Of a stretch of 64,000 nt of DNA, positions 8,923 to 16,876 are shown one piece after another (the first letter of the stretch is position 1; every line of letters begins with the position of its first letter). Position numbers and translations under genes: made by a program. Source of the DNA: an uncultured Opitutia bacterium (GTDB taxonomy: Bacteria > Verrucomicrobiota > Verrucomicrobiia > Opitutales > Opitutaceae); NCBI GenBank assembly GCA_903862955.1, contig CAIPAH010000022.1:62001-126000 (forward strand). The letters are read 5' to 3'. The notes under the pieces are model-generated. The model did not search any database. It saw nothing but the letters and a program-made list of their open reading frames with translations, and was not told where the DNA came from.

Positions 8923-9270
8923 ATGCAACTTCCCATCGACTCCCTCCTGCTGCGCATCTTCATCGGCGAATCCGACCGCTACGAGCACCGGCCGCTCTAC
9001 GAAGCCATCGTGCTCAAAGCCCGCGAACTGAAGCTGGCCGGCGCCACCGTGCTGCGCAGCCCAATGGGGTTTGGCGCCTGCAGCCACCTGCACACCACGA
9101 AGATCCTGCGGCTGTCCGACGATTTGCCGATGGTCATCGAAATCGTGGATGCCGAGGACAAGATCAACGCATTCCTCCCGGTGCTCGACGCGATGATGGG
9201 GGGCGGACTCGTGACGCTCGAAAGGGTCCGCGTGATCCACTACCGCGACCAGCGCCGCAGCGCGCCTTGA
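8923..9270 (+). CDS. DUF190 family protein (CrcB-associated)
   Basis: This 115-residue PII-like small protein has the DUF190 pattern: RIFIGESDRYEHRPLYEAIV, GATVLRSPMGFGACSHLHT, and ADLPMVIEIVD-type strands with HALL-like replaced ends. It is predicted to be cytosolic. It starts with ATG one base after the crcB stop, so it belongs to the fluoride-responsive operon. The family is often linked with crcB, but its biochemical role is not established to my knowledge. Confidence 0.88.
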   Translation: MQLPIDSLLLRIFIGESDRYEHRPLYEAIVLKARELKLAGATVLRSPMGFGACSHLHTTKILRLSDDLPMVIEIVDAEDKINAFLPVLDAMMGGGLVTLERVRVIHYRDQRRSAP

Positions 9271-9295
9271 TTTACCGCGCCGCCTCCTCCGAACC

Positions 9296-9724
9296 GTGAG
9301 CCAATCCTGGATTTTCTGGTCGCTGCTCTCGGCGCTCTTCGCGGGCGCGACCGCCGTGCTGGCCAAGGTGGGCGTCGCGGGGATCGACTCAAACCTCGCC
9401 ACGGCCATCCGCACGACCGTGGTCCTGGCCTTCGCGTGGGCCATTGCCCTCTTGACCAGCCGGCCGTTCTCGCTGTCCGCCTTACAAGGCCGCACCTGGC
9501 TCTTCCTGGGTTTGTCCGGCCTCGCCACGGGGCTCTCGTGGCTCTGCTATTTTCGCGCGCTGCAGCTTGGGCAGGCGTCGCAGGTCGCGCCGATCGACAA
9601 GCTCAGCGTGGTGTTCGTGCTCGTGTTCGCCGCGACGTTCCTGCACGAGCCGCTCACGCTGCGCAGCGGCGTGGGCGGCTTGCTGATTGTGGCGGGCGCG
9701 ATCGTGCTCGCCTGGAAGGCCTGA
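9296..9724 (+). CDS. EamA/DMT-type half transporter
   Basis: This 142-residue protein has about five hydrophobic segments, equal to one EamA repeat (SALFAGATAVLAKVGVAGID near the N-terminus, YFRALQLGQASQVAPIDKLS in the middle, LIVAGAIVLAWKA at the end). Full DMT carriers have two repeats, so this one probably dimerises. The substrate is unknown. The start is GTG at 9296, 25 bases after the DUF190 gene, so it may be the last gene of the fluoride operon. Confidence 0.82.
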   Translation: MSQSWIFWSLLSALFAGATAVLAKVGVAGIDSNLATAIRTTVVLAFAWAIALLTSRPFSLSALQGRTWLFLGLSGLATGLSWLCYFRALQLGQASQVAPIDKLSVVFVLVFAATFLHEPLTLRSGVGGLLIVAGAIVLAWKA

Positions 9725-9733
9725 AGCGCTCGC

Positions 9734-10819
9734 TTACGGCGCCGCTTTGGCTGGCGCCGGATGCGAGGCTGCTTGGCGCTTGAGCAGGTTGGCCCGGAGA
9801 AACTTGTCGGGCGGAGCGTTGTGCCAGGCCGTCAGCCAGATGGACCCGAGCATCTCGCCGCCGCGAAGCAACTGCGCCTCGATGAAGGCCGTGCCCTCCA
9901 CGCTCACGGGGTCATGGTCCGGGCCCGGCTTGCGGTTCTTGGCGTTTTCGTCGCCGAGCTTGCCGGCCTTTTCCAGCTGATAGAGCGGCTCCACCAACTT
10001 CTGCGTGCCCAGAATGTAGTCCATCGTCGCCACGAACAAAGGGTCGCGCTCATCATCCTGCGGCAGGAGCGTGATGGCCTGCGCCGGCGTCACGCGCGGG
10101 GCGATCGCCTCCGTCTTGATGCCAGCCTTGGCGATGATCCCGCCGTCAATCCACGCGTGAATGCCGGTCCACGTCGTGTAGCCGTTCGGGTTGGCGCCGA
10201 CCCAGCCGTGGTGGTAGATCGTGGCGTGGAGCGGCTGGGCGCAATCGCCCACGTAGTGGCCCATGATGCCCATCAGGTAGATCACGTTGGCCTCCGCATT
10301 GGCGACCTCGGCCGGCGTGCCCAGCTCGCGGAAGACCTTGAGATACGAGAAAGCCGACTTGAGCTTGCCGTAATACTCGGCGATCGCCCATGGGGCAAAG
10401 CCGGGCCATTCGCGGGAATGGTCGGCGTTCTTCGTCGGGTCGATCGCCTGGAAATTGGCGGCATGTGCCGCGCGACCCGCCGCGAACTCCAGCGCGAATT
10501 GGTAGCGCTGGGAGGGAATCGTCCGCGGATCGAGGCCCGCCTCATTCACTTCCTCCATGTCCAGGTAGTGATCCACGCCGTTGTAATTTGCGATCGGCAG
10601 GTCCGTCGTGTTGCGCCAGCGGTCAGGCTCCCCCGCGAGGAAGGCGATGCGTTCAGCCGCGTCGGGTGCATGCACGAAGCCCGGGAAATCCGCGGGCAGC
10701 GACTTGAGCGCGAGCTGGTTGACGATGCGGTGGCCCTCGTAGTCCCACGCGCGCAATGCCGCGGCGGGCAATAGGAGCAAGGCCAGGATGACGGGACGGA
10801 GGCAGCGTGACGTATTCAT
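9734..10819 (-). CDS. S1/P1-type zinc nuclease, exported
   Basis: This 361-residue protein has a signal peptide (residues 1-23, hydrophobic VILALLLLPAAALRA) followed by a tryptophan (WDYEGHRIVNQLAL). In S1/P1 nucleases the mature N-terminal Trp is itself a zinc ligand. Other ligand regions: GVDHYLDM, MGHYVGDCAQPLHATIYHHG and IHAWIDGGII. It is predicted to be periplasmic or secreted and to degrade single-stranded nucleic acids and 3'-nucleotides. Its ATG overlaps the stop of the upstream amidase gene by 4 bases (ATGA), showing translational coupling. Confidence 0.9.
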   Translation of the reverse strand: MNTSRCLRPVILALLLLPAAALRAWDYEGHRIVNQLALKSLPADFPGFVHAPDAAERIAFLAGEPDRWRNTTDLPIANYNGVDHYLDMEEVNEAGLDPRTIPSQRYQFALEFAAGRAAHAANFQAIDPTKNADHSREWPGFAPWAIAEYYGKLKSAFSYLKVFRELGTPAEVANAEANVIYLMGIMGHYVGDCAQPLHATIYHHGWVGANPNGYTTWTGIHAWIDGGIIAKAGIKTEAIAPRVTPAQAITLLPQDDERDPLFVATMDYILGTQKLVEPLYQLEKAGKLGDENAKNRKPGPDHDPVSVEGTAFIEAQLLRGGEMLGSIWLTAWHNAPPDKFLRANLLKRQAASHPAPAKAAP

Positions 10820-11994
10820 GTTTTGGACGGAGAAGTTTTTGGAGTCGGCGCCGGGGATTTCGGCGAAAGTCTTTCCAACGCGTCAGCGTAGGCCCCGATG
10901 CCGCTGGCGAGGGCCTCGGCCATCTGCTGGCGGTATTCCGGCGTTGCCGCGCGGCGGGCTTCGGCGTCGTTGGAGAGAAAGACCGACTCGACCAGCACGG
11001 CCGGGCAGTTCAGCCCGCGCAGCACGGCGGAATGCATCGTCTTCTGCCCGCGGTCGTAAGTCTTGAGCGAGCCGATCACTTCGCGATGGAGCGAGTGCGC
11101 CAGCAGCGAACTCCACGGGTCAAAGCGGTTGACCTCCGCCGGCGCGGTTTCGGCGTCGTCCTTCTCGCTGAAACCCCATCCCTTGTCAGAGCGCTGGCCG
11201 GCGCGCGTGAAGGTGTATACCTCGGTGCCGCTCGTCTTCGTGTCGGGATAAAGCGAGTTGAAATGGATGCTGACAAAAAGGTCGGCCCTCGCGCGATTGG
11301 CGATGTCCCAGCGCGCCATGAAGTCCGCCTGTTTGTCCGGCCCGAGTTGGCGGTCGTCGTTGCGCGTCAGCACCACCTTGTAGCCGCGAGTCTCGAGCAA
11401 TTTCTTGAGGCGCTGGGCCACGTCGAGCGTCAGGATCTTCTCCTTCAATCCCAGCGGCAGGTTCTCCTTGCCCGGGTCGGGGCCGCCATGGCCGGGATCG
11501 ATCACCACGGTCCGCGGGCGGCCCAGCAGCGGACCCAGCAGTGACGGCTCCAGCAAGGGCATCAGTTCGCGCTGAAAATCGGTCTTGGTCAGATAAAGCG
11601 CGCCGCTTTTTTGCACCGTGGGATGGCCTAGGAAGAGTCGCAGGCCGTTGACCGACACTTCGCGGCTGCCGGACGTCAGTTCAACCCGTCCGCCATTACC
11701 GGTCAGCGTGAGCCGACGGGCCGACTCCGCCCAGTCCATCTTCCAGCCGAGCATCGCCGCCACGTCGCGCAGGCCGATGAGCTCCATGCCACCCAGGTGA
11801 ACGATCGGCAGCGATGCCAACCGACTCGAGGCCGCGGATGCCGGATGCTGGACCGGGGCCGCGGACGGGACCGAGGCGGTCGGGGCGCCGCTGTTTGGCC
11901 GCGTGGGCGCAACGTGCGCGGCGGGATCGGCCGCGGCGAGCAGGCCGGGAAAGAGTGCAGCCACCACCGCCAAACGTGAGGCCGCGGGGAACAT
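10816..11994 (-). CDS. N-acetylmuramoyl-L-alanine amidase (Amidase_3), exported
   Basis: This 392-residue protein has a signal peptide (SRLAVVAALFPGLLAAADP), a linker and a copper-amine-oxidase-N-like domain (about residues 60-140: LGGMELIGLRDVAAMLGW, LFLGHPTVQKSGALYLTKTDF). The catalytic Amidase_3 domain starts near residue 170: VVIDPGHGGPDPG with a zinc His, LSRN-type VVLTRNDD, DLFVSIHFNSL, and PAVLVESVFLSND with the catalytic Glu. It cleaves the amide bond between MurNAc and the stem peptide. The ATG at 11994 is preferred over an upstream start that overlaps infC. It sits between infC and the nuclease gene. Confidence 0.92.
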   Translation of the reverse strand: MFPAASRLAVVAALFPGLLAAADPAAHVAPTRPNSGAPTASVPSAAPVQHPASAASSRLASLPIVHLGGMELIGLRDVAAMLGWKMDWAESARRLTLTGNGGRVELTSGSREVSVNGLRLFLGHPTVQKSGALYLTKTDFQRELMPLLEPSLLGPLLGRPRTVVIDPGHGGPDPGKENLPLGLKEKILTLDVAQRLKKLLETRGYKVVLTRNDDRQLGPDKQADFMARWDIANRARADLFVSIHFNSLYPDTKTSGTEVYTFTRAGQRSDKGWGFSEKDDAETAPAEVNRFDPWSSLLAHSLHREVIGSLKTYDRGQKTMHSAVLRGLNCPAVLVESVFLSNDAEARRAATPEYRQQMAEALASGIGAYADALERLSPKSPAPTPKTSPSKT

Positions 11995-12005
11995 GCGGCG
12001 GGAAG

Positions 12006-12671
12006 TTAAGCGCCCGCCGAAGCTGCGGCGTCCGGCGCCTCTTCTTCGTGCTCGGCCTGCTGGTCGTCCTTCACATGCCACTTGGGCTTGCGCTTGTTGA
12101 CGGGCAGCGGGGTGAGCATGACGTGGATATTCCGGCCGATGAGCTTCGGGTCCGCATCGGGATGGCCCATGCCGACGAGCTCGCCAACGGCGCGCTTCAT
12201 CACGTCAAAGCCAATCTCGGTGTGCGCCATCTCGCGGCCGCGGAACTTCAGGCGGAGCTTCACCTTGTTGCCATGGTCGAGGAACTCCTCGGCGTGGCGG
12301 AGCTTGGTCAGGAAATCGTTCTGCTCGATGCGTGCGCTGAATTCGATTTCCTTGATCTTGCTGGCCGTGGATTTCGAGTGCGTGTGCTTCTTCTGCTCCT
12401 CGTAAACATACTTGCCGAAATCCATGATGCGGCAGACCGGCGGCGTGGCGTTGGGCGCCACCTCGACGAGGTCGAGGCCGACTTCGAGGGCGAGGTTCAC
12501 GGCCTTGGCGGTGTCGATCACGCCGAGCTGCTTGCCCTCGGGGGAGATCACGCGGACCTGGGGAACCTTGATGCGGTGATTGCGACGGATGGCCGCGAAC
12601 GGGTCGACATTGCGACGCTGATAAGAGCCGGGGCGGCTATTACCGCCGGCGGAGGGAAACGAAGTGGCCAT
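12006..12671 (-). CDS. infC: Translation initiation factor IF-3
   Basis: The N-terminal domain (about residues 30-100) has NHRIKVPQVRVISPEGKQLG and DLVEVAPNATPPVCRIMDFG. The C-terminal domain has KFRGREMAHTEIGFDVM. An acidic alanine-rich tail extends beyond the usual end, making 221 residues versus about 180 in E. coli. IF-3 binds the 30S subunit and checks start codons. ATG at 12671 is chosen over the TTG one codon upstream. Unusually, the downstream genes are an amidase and a nuclease, not rpmI-rplT. Confidence 0.96.
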   Translation of the reverse strand: MATSFPSAGGNSRPGSYQRRNVDPFAAIRRNHRIKVPQVRVISPEGKQLGVIDTAKAVNLALEVGLDLVEVAPNATPPVCRIMDFGKYVYEEQKKHTHSKSTASKIKEIEFSARIEQNDFLTKLRHAEEFLDHGNKVKLRLKFRGREMAHTEIGFDVMKRAVGELVGMGHPDADPKLIGRNIHVMLTPLPVNKRKPKWHVKDDQQAEHEEEAPDAAASAGA

Positions 12672-12777
12672 CAATAAGGTTTGGTCTGGTGTCTAGGTGG
12701 GGCGGTTTTTCGCCGGTAAGGGACTTGATGACAACATCAATTTAGCCCTCCGGTTCCCGCAAAACCGCTTCGAGGGC

Positions 12778-13158
12778 TCAAACGCTGAAGCTTTCGCCGC
12801 AGGAGCAGCTCGCCTTGGCGTTGGGGTTGGAGAACTTGAACCCGCCCGCGACCAGCGCCGCCGAGTAGTCCAGCCGGGTGCCCTTGAGGTAAAGCGCGCT
12901 CTTGCTGTCCACCACGACGGCGACACCCGCGGTGCGCACCAGGATGTCACCCCGCTTGGGCGCCGGGACGAACTTCAGCTTGTAGCTCAACCCGTTACAG
13001 CCGCCGCCCGAGATCGCGACCCGCAGGAAATCGCCCTGCGCTTCGCGCAACCGCAGCGCCGCCGCCTTCGCTCCCGCCGCGGCGGTGAGCTGCACGAGGT
13101 TCTCGTTTCCCTCGCGAACTCCCTCTGGCAAGGCGGTCAATGTGGCGGATTCGGGCAT
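12778..13158 (-). CDS. A-type Fe-S carrier protein (IscA/ErpA/HesB family)
   Basis: This 126-residue protein has the three conserved cysteines of A-type carriers: one in SGGGCNGLSYKLKF and two in the C-terminal CSCGESFSV. These bind and deliver iron-sulfur clusters. The N-terminal segment (about 20 residues) is slightly longer than usual. It starts 12 bases after the pdxA stop on the same strand and is probably co-transcribed with pdxA. It is separate from the suf operon at the start of the window. Confidence 0.92.
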   Translation of the reverse strand: MPESATLTALPEGVREGNENLVQLTAAAGAKAAALRLREAQGDFLRVAISGGGCNGLSYKLKFVPAPKRGDILVRTAGVAVVVDSKSALYLKGTRLDYSAALVAGGFKFSNPNAKASCSCGESFSV

Positions 13159-13170
13159 GGCAGGTCGGGA

Positions 13171-14094
13171 CTATCGTGCAGCGCGGAATTTTATCAAGCG
13201 CCGTGCGGCCTCCACCGCGTTCGCGAAGCTCTTTCCGCTCGCCACGCCCTTCCCCGCGATGCCAAACGCCGTGCCGTGGTCGGGGCTGGTCCGCACCAGC
13301 GACAGGCCCAGCGTCACGTTCACCGCCTCGTCGAAATCAACGGCCTTCAACGGCGCGAGCCCTTGGTCGTGATAAAGCGCCACCACGACATCGAATTCCC
13401 CCCGCAGCGCCCGCGCGAACAGCGTGTCGCCCGGTTCACAGCGGGAAAGCCCGGGAAATTGCCCACGCAGCTGGTCGAGCACGGGGTTGAGCAAGTCCGT
13501 TTCCTCATAACCGAGCAGCCCACCCTCCCCTGCGTGCGGGTTCAGCCCGCACACACCGATGCGCGGCTGCGCAATGCCGTCCGCCTGCGCCAGTTCCGCC
13601 GCCGCGGCGATGGTCCGGCGCAGTAGGTGCGGTCCGAGCTGCTTGGAAACTTGGTCCAAAGCCACGTGCCATGTCGCCAGCGTGACGCGAAGCTTGCCGC
13701 CGCAAAACGCCATCACGGGCTCGCCGCCCCAGCGGGCCGCAAAAAATTCCGTCTGCCCGGGATAAGGGTAGCCGATGCGCGCGAGCCATTCCTTGCTGAC
13801 CGGCCCCGTCACGACGCCGACAAACTCCCCCGCCTTCGCGCCCTGCGCCGCGCGTTCCATCGCTGCCCACGCGACCAACGCACCGTCGGCGTTGGGCTGG
13901 CCGGGCGTCGCGGAGAAATCCTCGAGCCCGACGGCGATCTTCTGCGCCGGCGTTGCCAGCGACTCGAGCCAGCGTGCCGGCCCGATCACGGCCGTGTCCT
14001 TCGCCTCGGCCGGGTGTGCCGCGAGCCAGCCCGCGATGATTTCCGGGCCGACCCCCGCCGGGTCGCCGCAGGTGATGGCGAGTTTACCCGGCAT
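13171..14094 (-). CDS. pdxA: 4-hydroxythreonine-4-phosphate dehydrogenase
   Basis: This 307-residue enzyme acts in vitamin B6 (pyridoxal phosphate) synthesis and oxidises 4-phosphohydroxy-L-threonine. Motifs: LAITCGDPAGVGPEI at the N-terminus, VTGPVSKEWL, YPGQTEFFA, NPHAGEGGLLGYEE (metal ligand region), and VVALYHDQGLAPLKAVDFD, VNVTLGLSLVRTSPDHGTAF at the C-terminus. ATG at 14094 is chosen. It overlaps the 3' end of lpxA by 11 bases, so the two are translationally coupled. An in-frame start 12 codons upstream lies deeper in lpxA. Confidence 0.95.
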   Translation of the reverse strand: MPGKLAITCGDPAGVGPEIIAGWLAAHPAEAKDTAVIGPARWLESLATPAQKIAVGLEDFSATPGQPNADGALVAWAAMERAAQGAKAGEFVGVVTGPVSKEWLARIGYPYPGQTEFFAARWGGEPVMAFCGGKLRVTLATWHVALDQVSKQLGPHLLRRTIAAAAELAQADGIAQPRIGVCGLNPHAGEGGLLGYEETDLLNPVLDQLRGQFPGLSRCEPGDTLFARALRGEFDVVVALYHDQGLAPLKAVDFDEAVNVTLGLSLVRTSPDHGTAFGIAGKGVASGKSFANAVEAARRLIKFRAAR

Positions 14095-14857
14095 CGGACA
14101 CTTCCGCCGCGGCGCGGCGCGCCCGGGCAAAGCTGCGCTTTCCCTCGGCGAAAAACTCCAGGAACCGCTGCGCCTCGGGCGTGGTGAATTTTCCGGCCGC
14201 GAGCACCGCGGCCGCGACCTGGCGGATGTTGCCCGGCGTGAAATAGACCTCGTGGAACACCTGCTTCAGCTCCGCCATCGCCGCCCGGGTGAAGCCGCGG
14301 CGTTTCAGGCCGACCACGTTGAAGCCAATCACGTCGTCCCGCTCGGCCACCATCGTGTAATGCGGCACATCGCGGGTGATCGACGCGTGCCCGGCCACCA
14401 TCACGCTCTCGCCGATGCGGCAATACTGGTGGACCGCCGCGCCGCCGCCGAAAAATGTGTGGTCGCCCACGGTGACGTGTCCCGCCAGCAGCGCGGCGTT
14501 CGCGAACACGACCTGGTTGCCGACGGCGCAATCGTGCGCGGCGTGGCTGGCGGCCATGAAGAAGCAGTTCTCGCCCACCGTCGTGAACTCCCCGGCATGG
14601 ATCGAGCGGTTGATCGTCACGTGCTCGCGGAGAACGGTGCCGGACCCGATGCGCACGCCCGAGGCGAGCGTCCGGTCGAATTTCACATACTGCGGGTCAC
14701 CCCCGATCACGGCGTAGGGATGCACGACCACGCGGTCGCCCAGCACGCAATGCCGCGTGATGACCGCGCCCGCCATGATCTCGCAGTCCACCCCCAGCTG
14801 CGCGCCGGGTTCCACGATGGCCGAAGGATGAATGACCGTGGCCATGACAGCGCTCAC
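14084..14857 (-). CDS. lpxA: UDP-N-acetylglucosamine O-acyltransferase (lipid A first step)
   Basis: This protein of 257 residues from GTG, or 253 from ATG at 14845, is a left-handed beta-helix built of hexapeptide repeats (IHPSAIVEPGAQLGVDCEI onward). The catalytic His is in ASHAAHDCAVGN, followed by the LpxA-specific C-terminal helical part (VVGLKRRGFTRAAMAELKQ). It acylates UDP-GlcNAc at O3, the first step of lipid A synthesis, so this bacterium makes LPS. The GTG at 14857 overlaps the stop of a 43-codon ORF by 4 bases (GTGA), which favours GTG as the true start; MATVIHPSAIV from 14845 is the alternative. Confidence 0.94.
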   Translation of the reverse strand: MSAVMATVIHPSAIVEPGAQLGVDCEIMAGAVITRHCVLGDRVVVHPYAVIGGDPQYVKFDRTLASGVRIGSGTVLREHVTINRSIHAGEFTTVGENCFFMAASHAAHDCAVGNQVVFANAALLAGHVTVGDHTFFGGGAAVHQYCRIGESVMVAGHASITRDVPHYTMVAERDDVIGFNVVGLKRRGFTRAAMAELKQVFHEVYFTPGNIRQVAAAVLAAGKFTTPEAQRFLEFFAEGKRSFARARRAAAEVSDAG

Positions 14858-14985
14858 GGACGCGGACTCTGCTCAAGGCGGTCGTTCATCCGCTTGAGCT
14901 CCTTGTAACAACGATACGCCCAGTATTGGGCGGCATAGGCGCAACAGAGGATGACGAAGCCGAAGACGCCGGTGGTGATGTTCAT
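14854..14985 (-). CDS. Small single-pass membrane protein, 43 aa
   Basis: ATG at 14985 opens a 43-codon frame. A hydrophobic segment near the N-terminus (TTGVFGFVILCCAYAAQYW) is followed by a basic, polar tail (YRCYKELKRMNDRLEQ), consistent with one transmembrane helix and a cytoplasmic C-terminus. The stop TGA overlaps the GTG start of lpxA by 4 bases and the gene begins 19 bases after the preceding gene, which argues for real translation within the aroB-lpxA-pdxA run. No family is recognised. It could act as a translational lead-in for lpxA. Confidence 0.55.
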   Translation of the reverse strand: MNITTGVFGFVILCCAYAAQYWAYRCYKELKRMNDRLEQSPRP

Positions 14986-15004
14986 GCTTGTTAGGGGTGA
15001 AAAA

Positions 15005-15634
15005 TCAGGCTTTCGCGCGCCGCGGGGCGGCCGTGCGGTCGGGGAACATGTCGAGCTGGGCGTCCTTCAGCAGGTCGTAGTTCTTCAGGATGCGCATGAC
15101 CTGCAGCGTGTCGCTCTTGCTGTAGTTCTGGTTGATTTCGATCTTCTCGAGGATGTCGAGCAGCATGGCGCGGAACGAAATGATGGCATCGATGCCGTGC
15201 GCCTTGAGCAGTTCGACGCTCTGCGACCGGAACGGCTCCGCGGTCGGCAGGCTGGGCAGGACCAGGATCTTCGTCAGCGCCCCGGCGTCATCCGGCGGCT
15301 CCTCCGGGAAGAAGCGCGTCACTTCCTTGAGCACGTTTTCCTCGAGGAAGCGGAAGATTTCCGGGCTGCTCTTGAGTGTCGCCGGCGTGAACACGCCCGT
15401 GTGCCAGCCCTTCACGGCCACGACGGCCTTGTGCACAAACGCCAGCTCGCTGGAAAACAGGAAGAAATCGGGCCGGCGCGAGCTGCGGCGCCACGCAGGG
15501 TTGTAGACCACGAGATCAATCTCCTCCTCGCCGGTCTTCTTGCGCGCAGACACCTGGTATTTGCGCGCCTGGCGGACCAGAAATCCGTTCTGCTCAAAAT
15601 ACTCGCGGACAATGCCTTCGTCGATGGCGGACAT
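15005..15634 (-). CDS. Hypothetical protein, possibly nuclease-fold
   Basis: This 209-residue soluble protein is not recognised. The N-terminal half shows EYFEQNGFLVRQARKY, then EEIDLVVYNP and AVVAVKGWHTGVF. The E...D...(V/E)xK spacing resembles the PD-(D/E)xK endonuclease core, but the match is loose and the catalytic Glu is replaced by Ala-Val. The C-terminal half is helical (MRILKNYDLLKDAQLDMFP). It lies 32 bases after aroB and 19 bases before the small ORF that leads into lpxA, so it is a mid-operon gene and probably conserved in the lineage. Confidence 0.7.
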   Translation of the reverse strand: MSAIDEGIVREYFEQNGFLVRQARKYQVSARKKTGEEEIDLVVYNPAWRRSSRRPDFFLFSSELAFVHKAVVAVKGWHTGVFTPATLKSSPEIFRFLEENVLKEVTRFFPEEPPDDAGALTKILVLPSLPTAEPFRSQSVELLKAHGIDAIISFRAMLLDILEKIEINQNYSKSDTLQVMRILKNYDLLKDAQLDMFPDRTAAPRRAKA

Positions 15635-15666
15635 GCGGCGGATTCAACTCCCGAAAGGCGCAAAAG

Positions 15667-16764
15667 TCACAGCGAATCGACCGCGCCGATTTCGCGGAAG
15701 CACGCCTCAACCTGAGCCGGCGCAATGCCCTCCGACCGCGTCACCGCCTCGCCCAGGCGCGTGAGCACGACGAAGCGGGTCTGCCCCGCGCGCACTTTCT
15801 TGTCGCGCGCCGTCGCCACCAGCAGCGTCTTGAGCGCGAGCGGCGACCACAACCGGACCGGCAGGTTGTGGGCCGCAATCACCGCCTCGATTCGCCCGAC
15901 CTCCGCCGCGGAAATGGAGCCGAGCTTTTGCGACAGTCGCGCCGCCGCCACCAGCCCGATCGCCACGGCCTCGCCGTGCAGGTAGGTGCCGTAACCCGCC
16001 ACCTGCTCGATGGCGTGGCCAAAGGTGTGCCCGAGGTTGAGCAATGCGCGACCGCCCTCGGCGGCGAGTTCGCGCTCGTCGGCGGCGACGACGCGCGCCT
16101 TCAGCGCGCAGCAGCGCCGGATGGTCGCCGCGAGTAGTCCGCTCTTTGGCGTGAGTGGCGCGCGCTCGAGCTGCGCGAACAATTCCGCGTCACCCAGCAG
16201 GCCGTATTTGATGACCTCCGCCGCGCCCGCGGCGAACTCCCGCGGCGGCAGAGTCGCGAGGAAATTCGTGTCGATGAAGACCCCGCGTGGCTGGTGAAAA
16301 GCGCCCACGAGATTCTTGCCCGCCGCGAGATTGAGCCCGGTCTTGCCGCCCACCGAACTGTCCACCATCGCCAGCAGCGTCGTGGGTACCTGGAAGAATT
16401 CGATGCCCCGCAGGTAACTCGCCGCGGCAAACCCGCCCAGGTCGCCCACCACGCCGCCGCCGACGGCCCAAAGCACGCCTTGGCGGGAGATGTGATGCGT
16501 CGCCAGGAACTCCTGCACTTCCCCGAAAACCTCGAGTGATTTGGCCTTCTCCCCCTGCGTGACGGTCAGCTGCGGAATCCCGCCAAAAGCCTGCCGCAGA
16601 AAACTCGCCTGGGCCGATGATACTCCTTGATCGGTCAGTAGCGCCGAGGGTCGCCCTGCATCAGCCAAGTCGGCAATGACCCGTTGAATTGCCGTAATTG
16701 CAGGCGATTCAAATCGAATGGGGTAGGAATTTGAACCCAGTTCAACTTTGAGCTCCGAGGTCAT
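15667..16764 (-). CDS. aroB: 3-dehydroquinate synthase
   Basis: This 365-residue NAD+/metal-dependent enzyme catalyses step 2 of the shikimate pathway. Motifs: LLTDQGVSS, GGGVVGDLGGFAAASYLRG, VPTTLLAMVDSSVGGKTGLN, KNLVGAFHQP, EVIKYGLLGD, and the metal-binding HTFGHAIE (here LLNLGHTFGHAIEQV) with HGEAVAIGLVAAARLS. The start is ATG at 16764, the first gene of the long minus-strand run. A possible promoter TTGACT-16 bases-TTTAAA (16772-16799) ends 7 bases before the ATG, which would give an almost leaderless mRNA. Confidence 0.95.
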   Translation of the reverse strand: MTSELKVELGSNSYPIRFESPAITAIQRVIADLADAGRPSALLTDQGVSSAQASFLRQAFGGIPQLTVTQGEKAKSLEVFGEVQEFLATHHISRQGVLWAVGGGVVGDLGGFAAASYLRGIEFFQVPTTLLAMVDSSVGGKTGLNLAAGKNLVGAFHQPRGVFIDTNFLATLPPREFAAGAAEVIKYGLLGDAELFAQLERAPLTPKSGLLAATIRRCCALKARVVAADERELAAEGGRALLNLGHTFGHAIEQVAGYGTYLHGEAVAIGLVAAARLSQKLGSISAAEVGRIEAVIAAHNLPVRLWSPLALKTLLVATARDKKVRAGQTRFVVLTRLGEAVTRSEGIAPAQVEACFREIGAVDSL

Positions 16765-16876
16765 TGAACTGTTTAAAAACAGCCACTTGCGAAAGTCAAT
16801 GTCGCTTCCGTCAGCCTATTTGAGACGAACTCTCAAGATCCCATTGACATGAGACTGCGTCGCATCCTCAATTGAG
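16765..16876. promoter_or_regulatory. Divergent control region aroB / TonB receptor
   Basis: These 112 bases separate aroB from the divergent receptor gene. On the minus side TTGACT (16799-16794) and TTTAAA (16777-16772) form a plausible promoter for aroB. On the plus side there is TTGACA at 16844-16849, an inverted repeat TTGAGA-5-TCTCAA (16820-16836), and the palindrome CTCAATTGAG (16867-16876) touching the receptor ATG. The TTGAG/CTCAA elements could be an operator; they do not match a Fur box well. Confidence 0.35.
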
